This document shows positions 1 to 8,255 of a stretch of DNA of 55,949 nucleotides, one piece after another. A program made the translations under genes and the position numbers. Origin of the DNA: DATAAZ01 sp036259875 (lineage in GTDB: Bacteria > Actinomycetota > Thermoleophilia > Gaiellales > Gaiellaceae); NCBI GenBank assembly GCA_036259875.1, contig DATAAZ010000059.1, positions 1-55,949 of the forward strand. The letters run 5' to 3'. Under the pieces are notes generated by a model that worked only from the letters and a program-made list of their open reading frames with translations, ran no database searches and was not told the DNA's origin. Each line of letters starts with the position of its first letter. Position 1 is the first letter of the stretch.

Positions 1-65
1 CTCGGATCGGCCGGTGGACAAGCGAAGTGGCAAACCGAATGAGCCGGTTTCGCAGCCGCCGCCAC

Positions 66-314
66 TCACGCGCAACGCACAACGAGGCCGAGGGCAGCGA
101 GCGCCGCGACGATGCCCGCGAGAACGCCCCACCCCGGCCCCCAGGCGACCGCTGCGGCTGTCCCGGCGCCGAAGCCGAAAGAAAGCATCAGCGTGAAAAC
201 GACGCCCAGAAGCGTCAGATGGGCCGTCTGCAAGAAGCGCCCGCCTTTGGCCTTGGGGCCGCCGCCGCCAGGGATGCGAGCGGCTCCGCTCCTGTCTTCC
301 GATTCGTCAGCCGT
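66..314 (-). CDS. Small two-TM membrane protein, possible ACG start
   Basis: I do not recognise the family. The frame is open from an in-frame TGA at 333-335 to a TGA at 66-68. It encodes a polar, Gly-rich N-terminus followed by two hydrophobic stretches (about residues 30-51 and 59-79 of an 82-residue product), as in small integral membrane proteins. There is no ATG, GTG or useful TTG upstream of the first membrane segment. I place the start at ACG (314-312), which begins T-A-D-E-S-E-D, because a TACGCT box ends 6 nt before it, exactly as at the leaderless genes elsewhere in the window. A T-to-C change of an original ATG, or a sequencing error, would also explain it. It lies downstream of pheA on the same strand. 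The open frame and membrane pattern are seen directly; the start is inferred. Confidence 0.45.
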   Translation of the reverse strand, partial: TADESEDRSGAARIPGGGGPKAKGGRFLQTAHLTLLGVVFTLMLSFGFGAGTAAAVAWGPGWGVLAGIVAALAALGLVVRCA

Positions 315-320
315 CCCGCG

Positions 321-326
321 AGCGTA
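321..326 (-). promoter_or_regulatory. Putative -10 box (TACGCT) of a leaderless small gene
   Basis: On the minus strand TACGCT is followed by 6 nt and then the ACG codon at 314. The same geometry precedes hemE and other genes here. No clear -35 is visible. Confidence 0.35.
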
Positions 327-580
327 GCCGAGTCAGCGGCGCAGCCGAAGTACGGTCGAGGCAGCTCCGTGGCCTTGTCCGGGAGCGCCTGCGTCTCGTC
401 GAAAAACGCCGCGCGGGCGACCCTCCCGGCCGGTCGGTGCAGTGCAAACGGCTCTCCTTACTCGCGTGCTGCACTCCGCCGCATGGTCGACGGCGTGTCG
501 CTGTGCTCGTTCGTCAGCGGGCAACCGCTTGAGTGGGTCGACCGTACTGGACGAACGCCGCGGTGAGCGCCTCCACGGCG

Positions 581-1444
581 CTACCGAGTTCGCTTGGCTG
601 CCGCGTACGTCCCCAGGAGCCGCGTGAACGTCGCGCGCTCGCTGAGCGCGGCGAGCGCCTCCACCATCTCGGGCAAGTGCGCCGGCGCCTCGACGTCCGC
701 GTAGAAGACGTACTCCCAGGGCCGTCCCGGCCGAGGGCGTGACTCGAGCTTCGTCAGATTGAGGTGGCGCTCGGCGAACGCGCCGAGGCAACGGTAGAGC
801 GAGCCAGCCACGTGGCCGACGCCGAAGACTAGAGACGACTTGTCCGGGTCCTCGAGCGGCCTCGGGTCGCGCGAGAGCGCGCCGAAGCGCGTGTAGTTGT
901 CGGGGTAGGTCTGGATCCGGTCGGCGAGGACGTCCAGCCCGTACAGCTCGCCCGCTCGCCGGGAAGCGATCGCGGCCACGCGCTGGAGGCGGTTCTCGGC
1001 GATGCGCTTCGCCGCTCCGGCGGTGTTGTACTCGGCGCGCACGGTGACGTCGAGGGCGCTCAGGAACTCCTCGCACTGCGCGATCGCCTGCGGGTGCGAG
1101 ACGATCTCGCGCACGTCGTCGATCGTCGACCCGGGCAGCGCGAGCAGGGCGTGGTCCACGCGCACCACCGTTTCGCCGACGAGATGGAGCCCGTGCCGGA
1201 GGAAGAGGTCGTACGTCTCGTTGATGCTCCCCGCCTGCGAGTTGTCCATCGGGACGAGGCCCCAGCCTGCGCGGCCGACTTCGACAGACTCGAACACCGT
1301 CCGGATCGACGGCCACGGACGGTGCTCCGCCGCCGGGAAGAGCGCGATCGCACCTTCCTCGGAGTACGCGCCGGGCTCCCCCTGGTACGCGACGACGTCC
1401 ACCGGCCAAGTTTCGCCCGCCGCGCCGGCCGCAGCTAGCCCCAC
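581..1444 (-). CDS. pheA: Prephenate dehydratase
   Basis: Prephenate dehydratase converts prephenate to phenylpyruvate in cytosolic phenylalanine synthesis. The 287-residue product matches the monofunctional family, without a chorismate mutase domain. The N-terminal catalytic part carries G-E-P-G-A-Y-S-E, the P-M-D-N-S segment and the catalytic DNYTRF motif near residue 165. A C-terminal ACT domain with the E-S-R-P signature (about residue 210 onward) should bind phenylalanine for feedback control. The start used is GTG at 1444; a GTG at 1402, just before the first conserved strand, is an alternative because neither has a strong ribosome binding site. It lies 47 nt downstream of ricT on the same strand and may be part of that operon. 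Confidence 0.93.
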   Translation of the reverse strand: MGLAAAGAAGETWPVDVVAYQGEPGAYSEEGAIALFPAAEHRPWPSIRTVFESVEVGRAGWGLVPMDNSQAGSINETYDLFLRHGLHLVGETVVRVDHALLALPGSTIDDVREIVSHPQAIAQCEEFLSALDVTVRAEYNTAGAAKRIAENRLQRVAAIASRRAGELYGLDVLADRIQTYPDNYTRFGALSRDPRPLEDPDKSSLVFGVGHVAGSLYRCLGAFAERHLNLTKLESRPRPGRPWEYVFYADVEAPAHLPEMVEALAALSERATFTRLLGTYAAAKRTR

Positions 1445-1491
1445 TCGACTCGCCAGACGCGAGGCCCTGGTAGCCGCATTACGCCTGCCGG

Positions 1492-2313
1492 TCAGCGCTC
1501 GCGCCGACCCGCGGCCACCTCACGGCACTCGTCGATCGGCAAATCGACCGTGCGCGACCCCTCCTCGAGCTCGACCGTGCACGTGTCCGCGAGCACGGTA
1601 TAGCCGGTCACGACGCCGACGCCCGCGGGGGTCTCCACGCGCCGGCCGACGCGTGGTGCCCGATCGCGGAAGCTCTTGTAGAGCGGGTGCTCATAAGCGA
1701 GGCAGCAGCGCAGGCGGCCGCAGAGGCCGGTGATGCGTCCGGACGCGACGGCGAGGTCCTGATCCTTCGCCATCCGGAGCGTGATCGGCTTCTCGTGCGA
1801 CGGGAACCGGCGGCAGCAGTGCTTCGTCCCGCAGAGGCCGTAATCGCCGCACAGCCGCGCGCACTCGCGCGGGCCGACCGCCCGAAGCTCGATCCGCCGG
1901 CCGAGCCGGCGGCCGAGCTCGGCCTGAAGGCGCCCGAAATCGGGGCGGGTATCCGCCTGGTAGGAGACGACCACACGCGACCCGTCGAACACGATCTCGA
2001 CGGAGACGGGCTTCACCTCGAGCCCGTGCGCGTTGAGGAGCTCGCGGAAGATACGCATTGCCCGCTTCGCCTCGCCGCGGTTCTCCGCCGCCTTCTCCTG
2101 GTCGACCTCCGTGGCCCGCCGGATCACCTTCTTGAGGGGCGATGCGGGCGGCGCCTCGAGCGCGTGATTCGGCTTCACGACACGCCCTAACTCGTGGCCG
2201 TGCGCGGTCTGGCAGATGACGCTCTCGTTCCAGCGCAGCTCGAGACCGGCCGGGTCGAAGGAGTACACGCGCCCGCCGTCCGAGAAGACGACGCCGACGG
2301 CTTCCACCGTCAT
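1492..2313 (-). CDS. ricT: PSP1/RicT-family regulatory protein
   Basis: This is a PSP1 C-terminal-domain protein of the RicT (YaaT) family. In Bacillus RicT acts with RicA and RicF in RNA maturation and binds Fe-S clusters. The 273-residue product has the family's Cys-rich core (C-G-D-Y-G-L-C, K-H-C-C, then L-C-G-R-L-R-C-C-L-A-Y-E) between about residues 155 and 215, the presumed cluster ligands. It starts at ATG 2313, which overlaps the holB stop as ATGA, so translation is probably coupled. The tmk-holB-ricT order is the usual one in Gram-positive bacteria and supports the call. No RicA or RicF partner is in the window, so the exact role in this organism is unknown. Confidence 0.9.
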   Translation of the reverse strand: MTVEAVGVVFSDGGRVYSFDPAGLELRWNESVICQTAHGHELGRVVKPNHALEAPPASPLKKVIRRATEVDQEKAAENRGEAKRAMRIFRELLNAHGLEVKPVSVEIVFDGSRVVVSYQADTRPDFGRLQAELGRRLGRRIELRAVGPRECARLCGDYGLCGTKHCCRRFPSHEKPITLRMAKDQDLAVASGRITGLCGRLRCCLAYEHPLYKSFRDRAPRVGRRVETPAGVGVVTGYTVLADTCTVELEEGSRTVDLPIDECREVAAGRRER

Positions 2314-3386
2314 GCCACCGCCTCGCCCGTGACCCCCGTGAGCTCGCGCCGAAGGCGGACGAAGAGCGCCTCGAGCGCGAGTCCCGTCTGGATGTTGAAC
2401 TCGAACGAGCGCCAGACGTCGCGAACCGCTTCGGCGGCCCGTTCGGCGCGCTCGGCAAGCTCCGGCCCGGCGTCCTGCGCGAGCTCGGCGAGCCGGTCGC
2501 AGTTCAGCGCCGCGTCCTGCGCGCCCGCGCCGACAACCACGAGGTCGCGGTACCAGCTCGCGAGCACGTCGAGCGCGTTCACGACCTCGTCGCGTTCGGC
2601 GCCCCGCTCGGCGCGGCGCGCCCGCTGCTCGGCGTCGCGCGCACTCTCTCCCTCGAGGCCGGCCGCCTCGGCCTGCGCGCGCGCCTCGCTGCCGCGCGCC
2701 CGCGCGAGCTCGCCAACCCGCCGGGCCGCGGTCGCAGGGTCGAACGCCGCATCGGCGTAGGCGGAGCGCGCGACCTCGAGAACGGTCGCGCGCCGCGTGC
2801 CCGCGTCGGCGTCGAGCAGGCGATCGGCCCGATCGAGCCGCCCGGCGGCCACGCGGGTCGCGATCTCGAGCGCCTGGCCCCCGAGCCCGCGTGCGGCGAG
2901 ATGCGCCTTGACGGCGGCGCGCGAGAGGCGCCGGAAGGGAACGGGCTGACAGCGCGAGCGGATCGTCTCCGGCAGGGGCCCGAGCTCGTCGGCGACGAGG
3001 ACGACGTGCGCGTAGTCGGGCGGCTCTTCGAGGTCCTTGAGGAGCGCGTCCGCGGCGTCCTCGTTCATGAGGTGCGCGCCGAAGATGAGATACGCGCGCC
3101 GCGCCGCCTCGAAGGGCCGCATGTGCAGATCGCGGCGAAGCTCGCGGATCGGGTCGATCCGGATCTGGTCGCCGAGCGGCTCGAGCAGGTAGACGTCCGG
3201 GTGAGCGCCGCGCGCGACCCGGTCGGGGTCGCCCACGAGCTCGCCGGCGAACGCGACCGCCGCACGCCGCTTGCCGACTCCGGGCGGCCCGTGGAAGAGG
3301 TAGGCGTGCGCAGGCCCTTCCGCGAGCGCGGCGCCGAGGAGGCGCTTCGCCTCGTCCTGCTCAGGAAAGGTCTCGAACCTCTTCAC
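2310..3386 (-). CDS. holB: DNA polymerase III delta' subunit
   Basis: This is the clamp-loader delta' subunit, an AAA+ protein that helps load the sliding clamp during replication. A P-loop G-P-P-G-V-G-K-R lies near residue 30, and the sensor-like region around L-P-E-T-I-R-S-R-C-Q follows near residue 130. The Cys-rich zinc module of some family members is not evident. The frame stays open far upstream, but the N-terminus that fits the family begins at GTG 3386 (V-K-R-F-E-T-F-P-E-Q), giving 358 residues. It overlaps the end of tmk by 26 nt and the start of ricT by ATGA. The middle (about residues 215-280) is Ala/Arg/Glu-rich and probably helical. Confidence 0.88.
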   Translation of the reverse strand: MKRFETFPEQDEAKRLLGAALAEGPAHAYLFHGPPGVGKRRAAVAFAGELVGDPDRVARGAHPDVYLLEPLGDQIRIDPIRELRRDLHMRPFEAARRAYLIFGAHLMNEDAADALLKDLEEPPDYAHVVLVADELGPLPETIRSRCQPVPFRRLSRAAVKAHLAARGLGGQALEIATRVAAGRLDRADRLLDADAGTRRATVLEVARSAYADAAFDPATAARRVGELARARGSEARAQAEAAGLEGESARDAEQRARRAERGAERDEVVNALDVLASWYRDLVVVGAGAQDAALNCDRLAELAQDAGPELAERAERAAEAVRDVWRSFEFNIQTGLALEALFVRLRRELTGVTGEAVA

Positions 3387-3957
3387 GCACGAACCTCGCG
3401 ATCTCGTCGGGCCGGCGGCTCGCGTCGGCGGCGACGACCCGGTTCGGGAAGACCTCGGCGAGCTCCCGGTACGCCTCGTCGACACGGCTCGCGAACTCGT
3501 CACCCTCGCCCTCGAGGCGGTCGCTCTCGGCGCCCCGCCGCCTCGCGGCTTCGCGCGGCGGCAGCGCGAGGAGGAACGTCCGGTCGGGGAGGAGACCGCC
3601 CGTAACGAGGATGTTGAGCTGCAGCACACGGTCGACACCGAGCCCCCGCGCAAGGCCCTGGTAGGCGAGCGACGAGTCGATGTAGCGGTCGCAGACGACG
3701 TCGGCGCCGCGCTCGAGCGCAGGACGGATGACCGTGTCCACGAGCTGGGCGCGCGCCGCGGCGAAGAGGGCCGCCTCCGCCCACGGCGTCACATCCCCGC
3801 CGTGGAGAACGAGCTCGCGCACCCGCTCGCCGAGCTCCGTGCCGCCCGGCTCGCGTGTCGCGACGACCTCCCTCCCTTCGGCGCGGAGCTGCTCTGCGAG
3901 GAGCCGGGCCTGCGTCGTCTTTCCGGAACCGTCCACGCCTTCGAAGGTGACGAACAT
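3361..3957 (-). CDS. tmk: Thymidylate kinase
   Basis: Thymidylate kinase phosphorylates dTMP to dTDP in the cytosol. The 198-residue product has the P-loop G-V-D-G-S-G-K-T-T, the T-R-E-P-G-G-T segment after it, the D-R-Y-I-D-S-S motif near residue 93 and an Arg-rich LID region, all in the family order and spacing. The start ATG (3957) directly precedes the first strand F-V-T-F-E-G. It is first in the tmk-holB-ricT run, and its 3' end overlaps holB by 26 nt. The promoter is not obvious; the gene is divergent from the epimerase at 4109. Confidence 0.95.
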   Translation of the reverse strand: MFVTFEGVDGSGKTTQARLLAEQLRAEGREVVATREPGGTELGERVRELVLHGGDVTPWAEAALFAAARAQLVDTVIRPALERGADVVCDRYIDSSLAYQGLARGLGVDRVLQLNILVTGGLLPDRTFLLALPPREAARRRGAESDRLEGEGDEFASRVDEAYRELAEVFPNRVVAADASRRPDEIARFVREEVRDLS

Positions 3958-4094
3958 CAGTGCCGCGTCCGGCGATGCTGCCGAGGTCGTGGGTCGCGAC
4001 TACCAAGCCATGACAAGGGCGAGGGCGCGCTCTCGCGCCGCGCGATCGCGGCCCATGGACCGGCGAGCAATGCGGGAGGCGGCACCTGCCGCCC

Positions 4095-4100
4095 TAGGAT
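4095..4100 (+). promoter_or_regulatory. Putative -10 box (TAGGAT) of a leaderless epimerase gene
   Basis: TAGGAT ends 8 nt before the GTG start at 4109, and no Shine-Dalgarno sequence lies between them, so the transcript would begin at or next to the start codon. Confidence 0.55.
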
Positions 4101-4108
4101 ACGAGCCG

Positions 4109-5041
4109 GTGCGGGCCATAGTTACAGGCGGCGCCGGCTTCATCGGCTCGCACGTCGTCGACGCGCTCGTCGCCCGCGGAGACGACGTCCTCGTCCTGGA
4201 CGACCTTTCGACCGGTCGTCCGGAGCGCGTGAACCCGCGCGCCCGGTTCGTCGAGGCCGACGTCCGTGACGCCGCCGCGGTCGACACGGCGTTCCACGAG
4301 GCGGGCGCGGAGGCGGCTTTCCACCTCGCCGCGCAGGCGGACGTCCGCGTGTCGGTCGAGGACCCGGGCCGGGACTGCGAGGTGAACGTCGTCGGCACGA
4401 TCCGCATCCTCGAGGCGGCTCGCCGGCACGGCGCACAGGTGGTCTTCTCGTCGACGGGCGGTGCGATCTACGGCGAATGCGAAGAGCCCGCGCCCGAGAC
4501 CGCTCCGCGGCAGCCGCTCTCCCCGTACGGAGCGTCGAAGCTCGCGGGCGAGGAGTACCTCGCCACCTACAACCGCCTCTACCGTACCTCGCACGTCTCG
4601 CTTCGGTACGGGAACGTCTACGGGCCACGTCAGGATCCGCACGGCGAAGCGGGCGTCGTCGCGATCTTCCTCGGGCGGCTCGCGCGGGGCGAGCCCGCGC
4701 GCATCTACGGTGACGGGCGCCAGACGCGCGACTACATCTACGTGGGCGATGTCGTCGCGGCGACGCTGGCTTCGCTCGGGCGCCCCGGTGGCGTCTTCAA
4801 CGTCGGCACGGGACGCGAGACGTCGGTTCTCGAGCTCGCGGCGGCGTGCGCTCGCGTCACGGGCGTCGACCTCGAACCAACGTTCGCGCCCGCGCGGCTC
4901 GGCGAGCTCCAGCGAAGCGTCCTCGACCCCGGCCTCGCCGAGCGAGAGCTCGGCTTCCAGGCGGCGACGGACGTGGACGCCGGGCTCGCGGAAACGTGGC
5001 GCTGGGTGCAGGAAGGAGACGGAGCGGGCGGCGCGAACTAG
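4109..5041 (+). CDS. NAD-dependent epimerase/dehydratase, UDP-glucose 4-epimerase-like
   Basis: This is an extended short-chain dehydrogenase that should act on a nucleotide sugar, most like GalE-type UDP-hexose 4-epimerases. A Rossmann motif G-G-A-G-F-I-G-S-H begins at residue 7. The catalytic SST and Y-G-A-S-K (Tyr-x3-Lys) follow near residues 115-145, with R-Y-G-N-V-Y-G-P-R after that. At 310 residues it has the normal length. GTG 4109 is chosen because it directly precedes the first beta strand and follows a -10 box. It may supply UDP-galactose or a similar sugar to the glycan locus. Substrate specificity cannot be read from the sequence. Confidence 0.88.
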   Translation: MRAIVTGGAGFIGSHVVDALVARGDDVLVLDDLSTGRPERVNPRARFVEADVRDAAAVDTAFHEAGAEAAFHLAAQADVRVSVEDPGRDCEVNVVGTIRILEAARRHGAQVVFSSTGGAIYGECEEPAPETAPRQPLSPYGASKLAGEEYLATYNRLYRTSHVSLRYGNVYGPRQDPHGEAGVVAIFLGRLARGEPARIYGDGRQTRDYIYVGDVVAATLASLGRPGGVFNVGTGRETSVLELAAACARVTGVDLEPTFAPARLGELQRSVLDPGLAERELGFQAATDVDAGLAETWRWVQEGDGAGGAN

Positions 5042-5049
5042 GGCGCCCC

Positions 5050-5586
5050 GTGGATCACCCGACCTCCCTCCCACGCGAATACCCTTGGCGGACGACGGCG
5101 ATGATCGCCGCCGGCCTGGCGGCGTTCGAGCTCGTGCTCCTCGTCATGCTGAGCCTCGCGTTCCTCGCGAGGCCGCTGCTCGACCGGGGCGACGGCGACC
5201 GCTCGGGCGCGCAGTCGGCTGCCTCGGCGCCGGCGCGCGCGCCCGCGGCCAAGGCGGCTTCCACCCCCGCCGCGACGAAGCCCGCCCCCGAGCCGACGCT
5301 CGCGCGCGAGGCGACGACGGTCATCGTGCTGAACGGAAACGGAAGCGCAGGCGCCGCGGCCGACAAGGCGGACCTCGTCCGTTCGCGCGGGTACGTCATC
5401 GCCGGCACGGCGAACGCGCCCCGCACCGACTTCGCGCGCTCCGTCGTGATGTTCCGCCCGGGCTACCGCACCGAGGCCGTCCGCCTGGCACGCGACTTCA
5501 AGGTGACGCGCGTGACGCCGCTCGACGGCCTCCAGGCCGCCGACCTCCAGGGCGCGCACCTCGCGCTGATCGTCGGCGCCTCGTAG
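5050..5586 (+). CDS. Membrane-anchored LytR C-terminal-domain protein
   Basis: The 178-residue product has a short cytosolic N-terminus, one membrane helix (about residues 18-40) and an Ala/Pro-rich linker. A C-terminal LytR_C domain follows, beginning at the T-V-I-V-L-N-G-N-G strand near residue 95. Proteins of this type are single-pass envelope proteins related to the C-terminal part of LytR-CpsA-Psr enzymes. The catalytic LCP domain is absent, so it is probably not a cell-wall ligase by itself. GTG 5050 lies 8 nt after the epimerase stop, so cotranslation is likely; ATG 5101 is an alternative start. The specific role is unknown. Confidence 0.75.
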   Translation: MDHPTSLPREYPWRTTAMIAAGLAAFELVLLVMLSLAFLARPLLDRGDGDRSGAQSAASAPARAPAAKAASTPAATKPAPEPTLAREATTVIVLNGNGSAGAAADKADLVRSRGYVIAGTANAPRTDFARSVVMFRPGYRTEAVRLARDFKVTRVTPLDGLQAADLQGAHLALIVGAS

Positions 5587-5635
5587 GCGGCCCTGAGCCG
5601 GCGGCGCGGGACGCGGCCCCCCGCCGGCACGCGGG

Positions 5636-5641
5636 TAGCCT
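5636..5641 (+). promoter_or_regulatory. Putative -10 box (TAGCCT) of leaderless hemE
   Basis: TAGCCT is followed by 7 nt and the hemE GTG (5649). No ribosome binding site fits between, which is consistent with a leaderless mRNA. Confidence 0.55.
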
Positions 5642-5648
5642 TGGCGCC

Positions 5649-6683
5649 GTGGTCGACCCGCTTTTGGTGCGCGCCTGCCGGCGTGAATCGGTCGAGCGGA
5701 CGCCGGTCTGGTTCATGCGCCAGGCGGGCCGCTCGCTCCCCGAATACCGCGAGATCCGGAAGCGCTACGGCCTCTTCGACGTCTGCCGCCGGCCTGAGCT
5801 CTGCGCCGAGGTGACGCTCCAGCCGGTGCGACGCCATGGCGTCGACGCGGCCGTGATGTTCGCCGACATCATGCTCCCCGTCATCGGGATGGGCGTCGAC
5901 GTCGAGCTCGTCGAGGGCGTCGGCCCCATCGTCGAGCGGCCCGTCCGATCGCTCGCGGACGTCGAGCGCCTGCGCGTTCCGGACCCCGCCGAGGCGGTCC
6001 CGTTCGTCCTCGAGGCGGTTCGGCTCGTCCGCGACGAGCTGCGTCCCGACCAAGCGGTCGTGGGGTTCTGCGGCGGGCCGTTCACCGTCGCGGGCTACCT
6101 GATCGAGGGGAAGCCGACACGCGAGTTCATCGAGACGAAGCGGTGCATGTACGGAGCGCCCGAGGTCTGGCACGCGCTGATGGAGAAACTCGCCGAGACG
6201 TTCGCTTCCTACGTGGGCGCGCAGGCGGCGGCGGGCGCGGACGTCGTCCAGATGTTCGACTCGTGGATCGGAACGCTCTCGCTCCCGGACTACCGGGAGT
6301 TCGCGGCGCCGTACTCGGCGCGGGTGCTGGTCGCCGTCGACGTCCCGACGATCCACTTCGGGACGGGGACGACGCACCTGCTCCCGGACATGGCGACAGC
6401 GGGCGGCGACGTCGTCGGCCTCGACTGGCGCGTCCCGATCGAGCGGGGCTGGGAGCTCGTCGGCGAGGACCGCGGCGTGCAGGGAAACCTCGATCCCGCG
6501 CTCCTCCTGGGGCCGTGGGAGCGAACCCGCGCGGCGGCGCTCCGAATCTTGGGTGCAGTCGACGGACGACCGGGCCACGTGTTCAACCTGGGGCACGGCG
6601 TGCTGCCGGGCACCGACCCGGCCGATCTCGCCCGCCTCGTCGAGCTGGTGCACGAGCGAACGGCGGTCGAGGTGCCCGCGTGA
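5649..6683 (+). CDS. hemE: Uroporphyrinogen decarboxylase
   Basis: HemE removes four carboxyl groups from uroporphyrinogen III to give coproporphyrinogen III in heme synthesis. The 344-residue product has the family signature R-Q-A-G-R-S-L-P-E-Y-R near residue 22 and the M-F-A-D-I-M substrate loop. It also has V-G-F-C-G-G-P-F-T and the C-terminal F-N-L-G-H-G-V-L-P motif. GTG 5649 is chosen because it directly follows a -10 box and the protein then begins at the first conserved helix. hemH follows 145 nt downstream on the same strand, so two steps of the late pathway sit together; the oxidase steps are not in the window. Confidence 0.96.
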   Translation: MVDPLLVRACRRESVERTPVWFMRQAGRSLPEYREIRKRYGLFDVCRRPELCAEVTLQPVRRHGVDAAVMFADIMLPVIGMGVDVELVEGVGPIVERPVRSLADVERLRVPDPAEAVPFVLEAVRLVRDELRPDQAVVGFCGGPFTVAGYLIEGKPTREFIETKRCMYGAPEVWHALMEKLAETFASYVGAQAAAGADVVQMFDSWIGTLSLPDYREFAAPYSARVLVAVDVPTIHFGTGTTHLLPDMATAGGDVVGLDWRVPIERGWELVGEDRGVQGNLDPALLLGPWERTRAAALRILGAVDGRPGHVFNLGHGVLPGTDPADLARLVELVHERTAVEVPA

Positions 6684-6785
6684 CGGCCGCGCGGCGGCCG
6701 AACGCCTCGCGTCTGCCTTCCCCCGGGGGACCCCCCGTGTGTTCCCCCTCGCGAATCAGCGTACGACTGAATTGCGCGTGCGTGG

Positions 6786-6800
6786 GTGACGCACCGTCAC
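6786..6800. promoter_or_regulatory. 15-nt dyad upstream of hemH
   Basis: GTGACG and CGTCAC face each other across 3 nt, 28 nt upstream of the hemH start. A TACGAC box at 6762-6767 could be the -10, which would put the dyad just inside the transcript, as an operator or a short stem. No regulator is identified. Confidence 0.3.
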
Positions 6801-6828
6801 GACTCGCGCGCGAACCGTCAACGGAGCG

Positions 6829-7698
6829 ATGATCGCCGCCGTCATCGCGATGGCGTACGGGAGCCCCTCACGTCTCGAGGACATCCCCGCCTACTTCGCC
6901 GATATCCGCGGCGGTCGCCCCGTTCGCCCCGCGGCGGTGGACGAGCTCGTCGAGCGCTACCGCCGGATCGGAGGCGGCTCGCCGCTGAACGAGGTGACGG
7001 AAGCCCAGCGCGCGGCGCTCGAGCGGGAGCTCGGCATCCCCGTCTACGTCGGAATGAAGCACTGGGAGCCCCGGATCGCCGACGCGGTGGGGGCCGCGCT
7101 CGCGCAGGGTGCCGACACGCTCGTCGGCCTCGTCCTCGCACCCCACTACTCGCGAATGTCGATCGGTGGCTACCGCGAGCGACTCGAAGCCGCCGTCGAC
7201 GGCAACGCGACCGTCCGCTTCATCGAGAGCTGGCACGACCACGAAGCATTCATCGACGTCGTCGCAGACCGCGTCCGCGGCACCGATGCGCACGTCGTCT
7301 TCACCGCCCACAGCCTGCCCGCGCGCATCCTCGATACCGGCGACCCGTACCGGGACGAGCTCCTCGAGACCTCGCGCCTCGCGGCCGAGCGCGCGGGGCT
7401 CCCCAGTGAGCGGTGGTCGTTCGCGTTCCAGAGCGCGAGCGAGACGGGCGAGCCGTGGCTCGGCCCGGACATCCTCGAGGAGCTCGACCGCCTCGACGCC
7501 GCGGGCGTCCGGAAGGTGCTCGTGGCTCCCGTCGGCTTCGTCGCCGACCACCTCGAGATACTCTGGGACATCGACGTCGAGGCGCGCGAGAGGGCTGCGG
7601 AGCTCGGCCTCGAACTCGATCGCATCCCCTCGCTGAACGACGATCCAACCTTCATCCGCGGGCTCGCGGACCTCGTCCGCCGCCACCTCGACGCTTGA
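6829..7698 (+). CDS. hemH: Ferrochelatase, coproporphyrin type likely
   Basis: This ferrochelatase inserts Fe2+ into a porphyrin. In actinobacteria the substrate is usually coproporphyrin III (CpfC), which is family knowledge and not shown here. The 289-residue product has the early M-A-Y-G-S-P segment, the metal-binding His in T-A-H-S-L-P near residue 162, and the P-V-G-F-V-A-D-H-L-E motif near residue 230. No cysteine is visible, so the [2Fe-2S] cluster of many actinobacterial homologues is absent. The ATG follows a GGAG sequence. The stop overlaps the next start as TTGA. Confidence 0.93.
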   Translation: MIAAVIAMAYGSPSRLEDIPAYFADIRGGRPVRPAAVDELVERYRRIGGGSPLNEVTEAQRAALERELGIPVYVGMKHWEPRIADAVGAALAQGADTLVGLVLAPHYSRMSIGGYRERLEAAVDGNATVRFIESWHDHEAFIDVVADRVRGTDAHVVFTAHSLPARILDTGDPYRDELLETSRLAAERAGLPSERWSFAFQSASETGEPWLGPDILEELDRLDAAGVRKVLVAPVGFVADHLEILWDIDVEARERAAELGLELDRIPSLNDDPTFIRGLADLVRRHLDA

Positions 7699-7964
7699 GC
7701 ACGCGTAGCTGTCCCGATTGGCCGAGTCTCGTCGAGGTCGCGCCCGACCTCCATTTCAAGCACTACAGCGTCGCAGAGGCCCGCCTCCCCGCAGAAGTGC
7801 TCGTGAGCCTGCCCGACATCCCGCTGGAGGCGGTCGCCGTCTGCGCCGACCTCGACCACAACGTCTTCAACCCGAACCACACGGATCCCCGGATCGCGGC
7901 CGCGCTCGCCGACACGTACTGGTACGACCTCCGCGAATGGACGGAGCGCGCGCCGCGCGCGTGA
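7695..7964 (+). CDS. 89-aa protein translationally coupled to hemH
   Basis: I do not recognise the family. The product has no signal or membrane segment and looks like a compact soluble domain. It has C-P-D-W near the N-terminus, F-K-H-Y, a D-L-D-H-N-V-F-N patch in the middle, and an aromatic C-terminus with Y-W-Y-D-L-R-E-W. The TTG start overlaps the hemH stop as TTGA, so it is almost certainly read from the same transcript. The high density of Cys, His and Asp could suit metal or porphyrin handling, but this is a guess from context. The frame is supported by its position and by a protein-like composition unlike the antisense frames. Confidence 0.65.
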   Translation: MSTRSCPDWPSLVEVAPDLHFKHYSVAEARLPAEVLVSLPDIPLEAVAVCADLDHNVFNPNHTDPRIAAALADTYWYDLREWTERAPRA

Positions 7965-7974
7965 CGGACCCCGC

Positions 7975-7980
7975 TACGAT
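7975..7980 (+). promoter_or_regulatory. Putative -10 box (TACGAT) of a leaderless small gene
   Basis: TACGAT is followed by 6 nt and then GTG 7987. It starts 11 nt after the previous stop, so the next gene could have its own leaderless transcript. Confidence 0.5.
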
Positions 7981-7986
7981 CGCCGC

Positions 7987-8229
7987 GTGGGGAAGGGCTA
8001 CGCCGAAGGGCCGGCCGCCGAGGAGCGCCTCGCAGCGCTCGAGCGCGGCGACGGGCCGGCGACCGGGATCGCGGACGACACGCGTGAAGCCGTCTACGGC
8101 GCGACGCCGGACAACCCCGAGAAGCACTTCCTCGGCTGGCGCGACGAGGTCGATCCCGACGTGCTCTTCACCTCGGGAGAAGCGTGGGGCCTCTCCGTCG
8201 TGCGGCGGCGCCAGCCCGCAGACCACTGA
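7987..8229 (+). CDS. 80-aa hypothetical protein
   Basis: Not recognised. It is a small, charged, soluble product with a Gly/Ala/Glu-rich first half. The second half contains H-F-L-G-W-R-D-E-V-D-P-D-V-L-F. GTG 7987 sits right after a -10 box. It is followed by a terminator-like inverted repeat at 8256-8287, which marks the end of the hemE-hemH transcription block. It may be expressed with the upstream genes or from its own leaderless promoter. Confidence 0.55.
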   Translation: MGKGYAEGPAAEERLAALERGDGPATGIADDTREAVYGATPDNPEKHFLGWRDEVDPDVLFTSGEAWGLSVVRRRQPADH

Positions 8230-8255
8230 GCTAGGCGTCCCTCGTCCGGGGGATG

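Noticed and set aside
333..1409. 358-codon minus frame overlapping pheA
   Set aside because: It is the neighbouring frame of pheA; the composition is Arg/Gly/Ala and the other frame carries the dehydratase motifs.
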